Assembly: GCA_028335825.1 (NCBI GenBank)
Contig: JAIOKI010000002.1
Span: forward strand, 372,001 to 436,000
DNA length: 64,000 nt
From: Nosema muscidifuracis
Taxonomy: Eukaryota > Microsporidia > Nosematidae
Direction of reading: 5' to 3'
Below the pieces are notes generated by a model. The model had not been told where the DNA came from, made no database searches, and saw only the letters and a list, made by a program, of their open reading frames with translations. This document shows positions 59,726 to 64,000 of this stretch, piece by piece; position 1 is the first letter of the stretch, and each line of letters begins with the position of its first letter. A program made the translations under genes and the position numbers.

Positions 59726-60199
59726 AAAAACAAATATATTTTTTTATTTGATAGATTTTACTTGGATAATATGAATATATTAATTTTAAAATTAAAACTT
59801 AAGAAACACAGAATTTTATATTATATGTTTATACATATAAATTTCTATTTCTTTCTTTGTTTATATTCTTAAAAATAGATATTTGATTATTTAAGAATAT
59901 TGAAAAATCGTAAATTAATTTTTTAAAAAATTTATATCAAACAAACAAATTTTTTTAGATTTAAGGTAAATAGAAAAAAGTCGATTTGAGGATTTTTGAC
60001 TCATTTGTTAAAAGATGTAAATGACATAAAACATCATATCCCTTTTCTATGATTAATTATTAATTGAGATATAATTATAAAAGAAAAATTGTTTGATTGA
60101 TTTAATATTGATTAGTTATTTTAAATTAAAATATCAAATCTATAAATAAATTTATTAAAATAAAAAGCAATATATTGTAAAATGAGTCAATATATCAAG

Positions 60200-60432
60200 A
60201 AAATAAAATGATTTGTGATCAAAGTAAACATTGAAAATTTTTAATTAGATATTATAATAAAAATAATTTAAAGATATAAATCTAAGGAAAATAAAATGAT
60301 TTATGTGATCAGAGTAAACATTGAAAATTTTTAATTAGATATTATAATAAAAATAATTTAAAGATATAAATCTAAGGAAAATAAAATGATTTATGTAATC
60401 AGAGTAAACATTGAAAATTTTTAATTAGATAT
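60200..60432. repeat. 90-bp tandem repeat, about 2.6 units
   Basis: GTGATCA-GAGTAAACATTG-like units start at 60215, 60305 and 60395, almost identical. Each contains AGTAAACA, which also matches the relaxed forkhead consensus. Confidence 0.92.
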
Positions 60433-60711
60433 TCTACTACAATATTTTTTTGATATATTTGACAGGAATAAAATATTTTTAAAACATTGAAATCTACTAA
60501 TTGATTTGTAATTTACAAAATCTGATAAATTTAAATTTTTTAAAAATTAAAATTTAATAATTTTTAGTAGATAATTTATTAACAAATTACTTACTTATTT
60601 AATTATTTCTTATTCATTTCATAATATTTGAACCTTTCTGTCTTATTTTATGATCTAATAAAAAATCTTCAATAAAAAATAAAATATGACTCGGGAGTAA
60701 TAATATTTAAA

Positions 60712-61135
60712 AAAATATTTTCTTATCTACAAAGACGTATAGAATCTTGAATATATTTAAATTTTTCTTATCTACCGAGATTTAGAAACAGTAAAAAGAA
60801 AATATTTTCTTATCTACACAGACGTATAGAATCTTGAATATATTTAAATTTTTCTTATCTACCGAGATTTAGAAACAGTAAAAAGAAAATATTTTCTTAT
60901 CTACACAGACGTATAGAATTTTGAATATAACTAAATTTTTTTATCCACAGAAATGTAGATCATAATTTAAATATACTGGTCAGTAATAGAAAATTCTACA
61001 CAGGCGTAGATTATATTTTAAATATAACTAAATTTTCTTATCTAGAGAAATGTAGAAACAGTAAAAAGAAAATATTTTTTTATTTACATAGATGTAAAAT
61101 ATATTTTAAATAAACTGTCAGTAAAAAGAAAATAA
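60712..61135. repeat. 87-bp tandem repeat, 3 good units plus decayed ones
   Basis: GACGTATAGAAT at 60734, 60821 and 60908. Each unit is itself made of two half-units starting TTCTTATCTAC, so it grew from a repeat of about 43 bp. Units decay towards 61135. Confidence 0.9.
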
Positions 61136-62589
61136 ATTTGTTACAAAAAAATATTAGATGTCTATTTTTAATCTTATTTCAAATCAATAACAATTTATTT
61201 ATGTCATAAACATACCATTTAAATTAAAATATTTGATATATCAATTTGAATATCAAAGAAATATTTTTTGTTTATTAAAATATTTGATATATCAATTTAG
61301 GTATTCATCTAAGAGATTTTTAAATATCAAAGAATAATTTTCTGTTTATTAAAATATTTGATCTGATAAAATAAATTATTATCTACAGATATTAATTTTT
61401 GAAGCATTTAATTGATTAATTTACGTTTTTATATTAAATATAATAATTAGATTTATATTACACAAAATTAAAGCATTAGTTTTTATTTTACTTATGAAAG
61501 AAATATTAGAACAAGTCAAGATATAAGAATTAAAAATTATTTTATACAATATTTTCATATTTATTAATCGATGTAATAAATATTATAAATAGATATAAAT
61601 CTTTATCTTTAACAAAAAAAATTCCTTAATTGCGACTTTTTAAAGTGAAGTAAAAAATTTCATTTTTCACAAGAAAATACACACTGAATTATTCTATATT
61701 TATATAAAGAAATAGAACTAAATTTATTAAATGATTATATTTAACAATGATAAAAATTATATTTTAAATAATCTTGATTGAAGACTTTATTTATTCATCT
61801 TTCTCACTAGCTTATTAAAATATCATAAGAAATGCTTTTGTAATTTGAAATAAATTCATAAACTTTTTAAGGATATTAAAAAAAAATAAAAATTTTTTAT
61901 AAGGGATAGTCTTATTATTAAATAGTTAGAACTTCAATATGAAGAATTGATAGTAGTCTGAATATAAAAAATCAAGTAGATATTAACCTGTATAAGATTT
62001 ATAAATTTCTAATTATGTAATATTCCTTTTTAATAAATTGAGTTTTATTAGATTACTCGTTCTAAATTTTTATAGTAAAATTAATACAGAAATATTGTTT
62101 TTTAATACAAGTAAAATATTCAGGTATGCTTTTAATACTGATTTTTAAAGATTATAGCTATTTATAAGTATTTAATTTTTATAGCTATTTATAAGTATTA
62201 AAGATTTTTATAGTTATTTATAAGTATGTAAGATCTGTCTATGTATTTATACATAAAAATAATATTATATTGTTACTTTAAAATTAATCTTATATAAGCC
62301 AATTTTTTATTTATCTTCACTTTTAATTAAATTGAGATTCTTATAATTTTATTAATATAAAATATTTTTATGTATAAATCAGTTATATTTTATGCATAAA
62401 TCTTATTATATTTACAATTAATAAATCAATTATATTTTTATTAATAGATCTTAAATCTTCTATAAAGATGTCAATTATGAATCTTATAAAAATCAAATAA
62501 TTTTCAATAGCTTAAAAATTTTATAAAATCATTTCTTTTTAGATTTTCTGAAATTTATTTTTAAAATTTTAAATATTTTTTCACCCATA
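61136..62589. other. long A+T-rich spacer upstream of eL15
   Basis: Contains short repeats (TTTATTAAAATATTTGATATAT near 61210, 61270 and 61340; TTTTTATAGCTATTTATAAGTAT near 62150-62225) and TTATGCATAAAT near 62390. No gene or RNA recognised. Confidence 0.5.
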
Positions 62590-63204
62590 ATGGCAGCAGC
62601 AGATTATATTAGAGAGATCCAGAAATCTAAGCAATCTGACAATATGAGATATCTACTTCGTCTTAGAGTATGTGAGTACAGACAGAGAGGAGAAGTATTT
62701 CGAGTAAATCGTCCTACTTTCTTACAGAGAGCTAGAACTCTTGGATACAAAACTAAAGAAGGAATTCTTTGTTACATTGCTAGAGTTAAGAAAGGAAACA
62801 GAAAGAGAGAATATAATAATGGTAATACACGTGGTAAGTGTAAAAATGCTCGTATCCATCAGATCACACCAGCAATGAGACATCAAGCTTCTGCTGAACA
62901 AATAGTTGGAAAAAGACATCCAAATTTGAGAGTTTTAAATTCTTACTGGGTCAATCAAGATTTAGTTTATAAATATTTTGAAGTTATTATGGTAGATCCA
63001 AATCATAATGCTATAAGAAATGATCCTAAATATAACTGGATCTGTAAGGGAGTTATGAAACATCGCGAATGCAGAGGTCTTACTTCTGCTTCTAAGAAGA
63101 GTAGAGGACTTGGACATGGAATTAAGTATAATAATACTATAGGAGGATCAGTAAGAGCATGTTGGAAGAGAAATGTTACTACAAGTCTAAGAAGATTTAG
63201 ATAA
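62590..63204 (+). CDS. RPL15: 60S ribosomal protein eL15
   Basis: Large-subunit ribosomal protein. The whole chain matches the family: [77 protein letters not shown] and the C-terminal [17 protein letters not shown]...[13 protein letters not shown]. 204 residues, full length. The start follows TCACCCATA. Codon use has more G/C at third positions than neighbours, as expected for a highly expressed gene. Confidence 0.98.
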   Translation: MAAADYIREIQKSKQSDNMRYLLRLRVCEYRQRGEVFRVNRPTFLQRARTLGYKTKEGILCYIARVKKGNRKREYNNGNTRGKCKNARIHQITPAMRHQASAEQIVGKRHPNLRVLNSYWVNQDLVYKYFEVIMVDPNHNAIRNDPKYNWICKGVMKHRECRGLTSASKKSRGLGHGIKYNNTIGGSVRACWKRNVTTSLRRFR

Positions 63205-63397
63205 ATTAAATATTTATTATAATATTTCTTTAGATTTAATTTAATATTTCTTTAGTATTTAATATGATATTTATATATCATTTATTCAGTATTTAATATG
63301 ATATTTATTTATTATAATAACCTTTTTAATATATCATTTATTTAATATAATATTTATTAAAATAACCTCTTTTATAAAATACTTATTTAGATATCAT

Positions 63398-63712
63398 TTA
63401 ATAAAATTTTAATGTCTTATAAAATATCATCAAATAAATTAAATAAGTTCCATCTAAAATATACAGAAGAAATTTCTCAGTATGATAACAACCTACTAAA
63501 TTTGCATAAGAAAGAGGAACAAGCCCATAAATAAAAAATTGTGTATTGTAGATTAGAGAAGCAAAAAGAGAAAGAATGGAAAGAAAAATATACAAAATGA
63601 AAGGTGAATTATCTAATAAATGAAGGAAGTCATCTTCCATAAATCCTTTATTTTTATCTGAAGATGTTTTTATATTGAAATGTTCATTATTTTCTGAAGA
63701 ATTCTTTTTCAT
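63398..63712 (-). CDS. small membrane protein, 104 aa
   Basis: Not recognised. A charged N-terminal 30 residues (Lys/Ser/Asn/Asp) precede two to three hydrophobic segments (about 37-57, 60-76 and 84-101), so it is a small multi-pass protein with the N-terminus probably cytosolic. The start follows ACCCTGC, a CCC signal, which supports a real gene. Lies convergent with eL15. A short ER-complex subunit is conceivable, but no family motif is visible. Confidence 0.65.
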   Translation of the reverse strand: MKKNSSENNEHFNIKTSSDKNKGFMEDDFLHLLDNSPFILYIFLSILSLFASLIYNTQFFIYGLVPLSYANLVGCYHTEKFLLYILDGTYLIYLMIFYKTLKFY

Positions 63713-63826
63713 GCAGGGTAAAAATATTCATTTTAGAAAGATTAAAAATTTAATTTTTTTATTATGTATTGAATTAGTTAATATAATTAATCATATATAA
63801 AAGTTTAAATAAAATATACTTCAATT

Positions 63827-64000
63827 ATTAAAATTGATAACTTTTTTAATAATTTAATATTCTAATTATAGAAATCTTAAAATTGGTAATTATATTTAAA
63901 CTATAACTTTATTAAAAAAGATTTAATAATTCTATAATAAATTTTTAATGATATATTTTATTTAGAATATTAAATTATTAAAAAAGTTATCAATTTTAAT
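63827..64000. repeat. 38-bp perfect inverted repeat at the window end
   Basis: Arms 63827-63864 and 63963-64000 are exact reverse complements (the left begins ATTAAAATTGATAACTTTTT), with 98 bases between. The right arm touches the window edge, so it may be longer. Confidence 0.85.

Noticed and set aside
1-64000. CRISPR arrays, bacterial operons or an origin of replication
   Set aside because: All genes are eukaryotic and mono-cistronic in layout. The tandem arrays lack the repeat-spacer structure of CRISPR.

Overview
The window looks like a piece of a very A+T-rich microsporidian genome. The evidence is the gene set (fungal-type but heavily shortened eukaryotic proteins, all apparently intron-free), the close packing, and a CCC or GGG run a few bases before most start codons, a hallmark of microsporidian genes. 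Secreted leucine-rich-repeat and low-complexity proteins fit this too. I cannot name the genus.

Layout. 1-25.9 kb is mainly conserved housekeeping: asparaginyl-tRNA synthetase (cut by the window edge), a CDP-alcohol phosphotransferase, CFT1/CPSF160, 5S rRNA, SF3B1/Hsh155, Utp14, tRNA-Leu(CAG), the GINS subunit Psf3, eIF2-alpha, Nhp2, a Pat1-like protein, a transcription-type CDK, Dcp1, a Mei2-type RNA-binding protein, Sec22, alanyl-tRNA synthetase (with one in-frame TAA), a one-finger protein, an inositol 5-phosphatase and an Erf4-like protein. A 3-kb gene-poor gap at 22.5-25.5 kb holds a retroelement fossil and one possible 51-codon gene.

26.2-44.6 kb is an accessory island. It carries a secreted acidic protein, three members of an undescribed secreted family with lysine-rich, NLS-like segments (27.0, 28.8 and 40.7 kb), a secreted LRR protein, a degraded R4-like LINE, an LTR-retroelement fossil and a Merlin-like DNA transposon. 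Two family members sit in a roughly 3-kb direct segmental duplication (28.8-32.4 and 40.7-43.9 kb). The transposon occupies the same site in both copies but in opposite orientations.

44.6-64 kb returns to core genes: tRNA-Val(AAC), a RING protein, TRAPP subunits Trs23 and Trs31, RPB2, Tan1, a PTR transporter, 3-ketodihydrosphingosine reductase, a CYRI-like protein, a divergent eIF4E, a forkhead factor and ribosomal protein eL15, plus several unrecognised genes.

The core genes serve mRNA synthesis, processing and decay (RPB2, the CDK, CFT1, SF3B1, Dcp1, Pat1-like), translation (two synthetases, eIF2-alpha, eIF4E, eL15, Tan1, two tRNAs, 5S), ribosome biogenesis (Utp14, Nhp2), vesicle traffic (Sec22, Trs23, Trs31) and lipid metabolism. 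Nearly every spacer holds short tandem repeats of about 35-90 bp. Most genes have the CCC/GGG start signal. Several that lack it have a TGCATAAA motif close to the start, suggesting two promoter classes. Functional assignments rest on motif recognition from memory; no database search was run.
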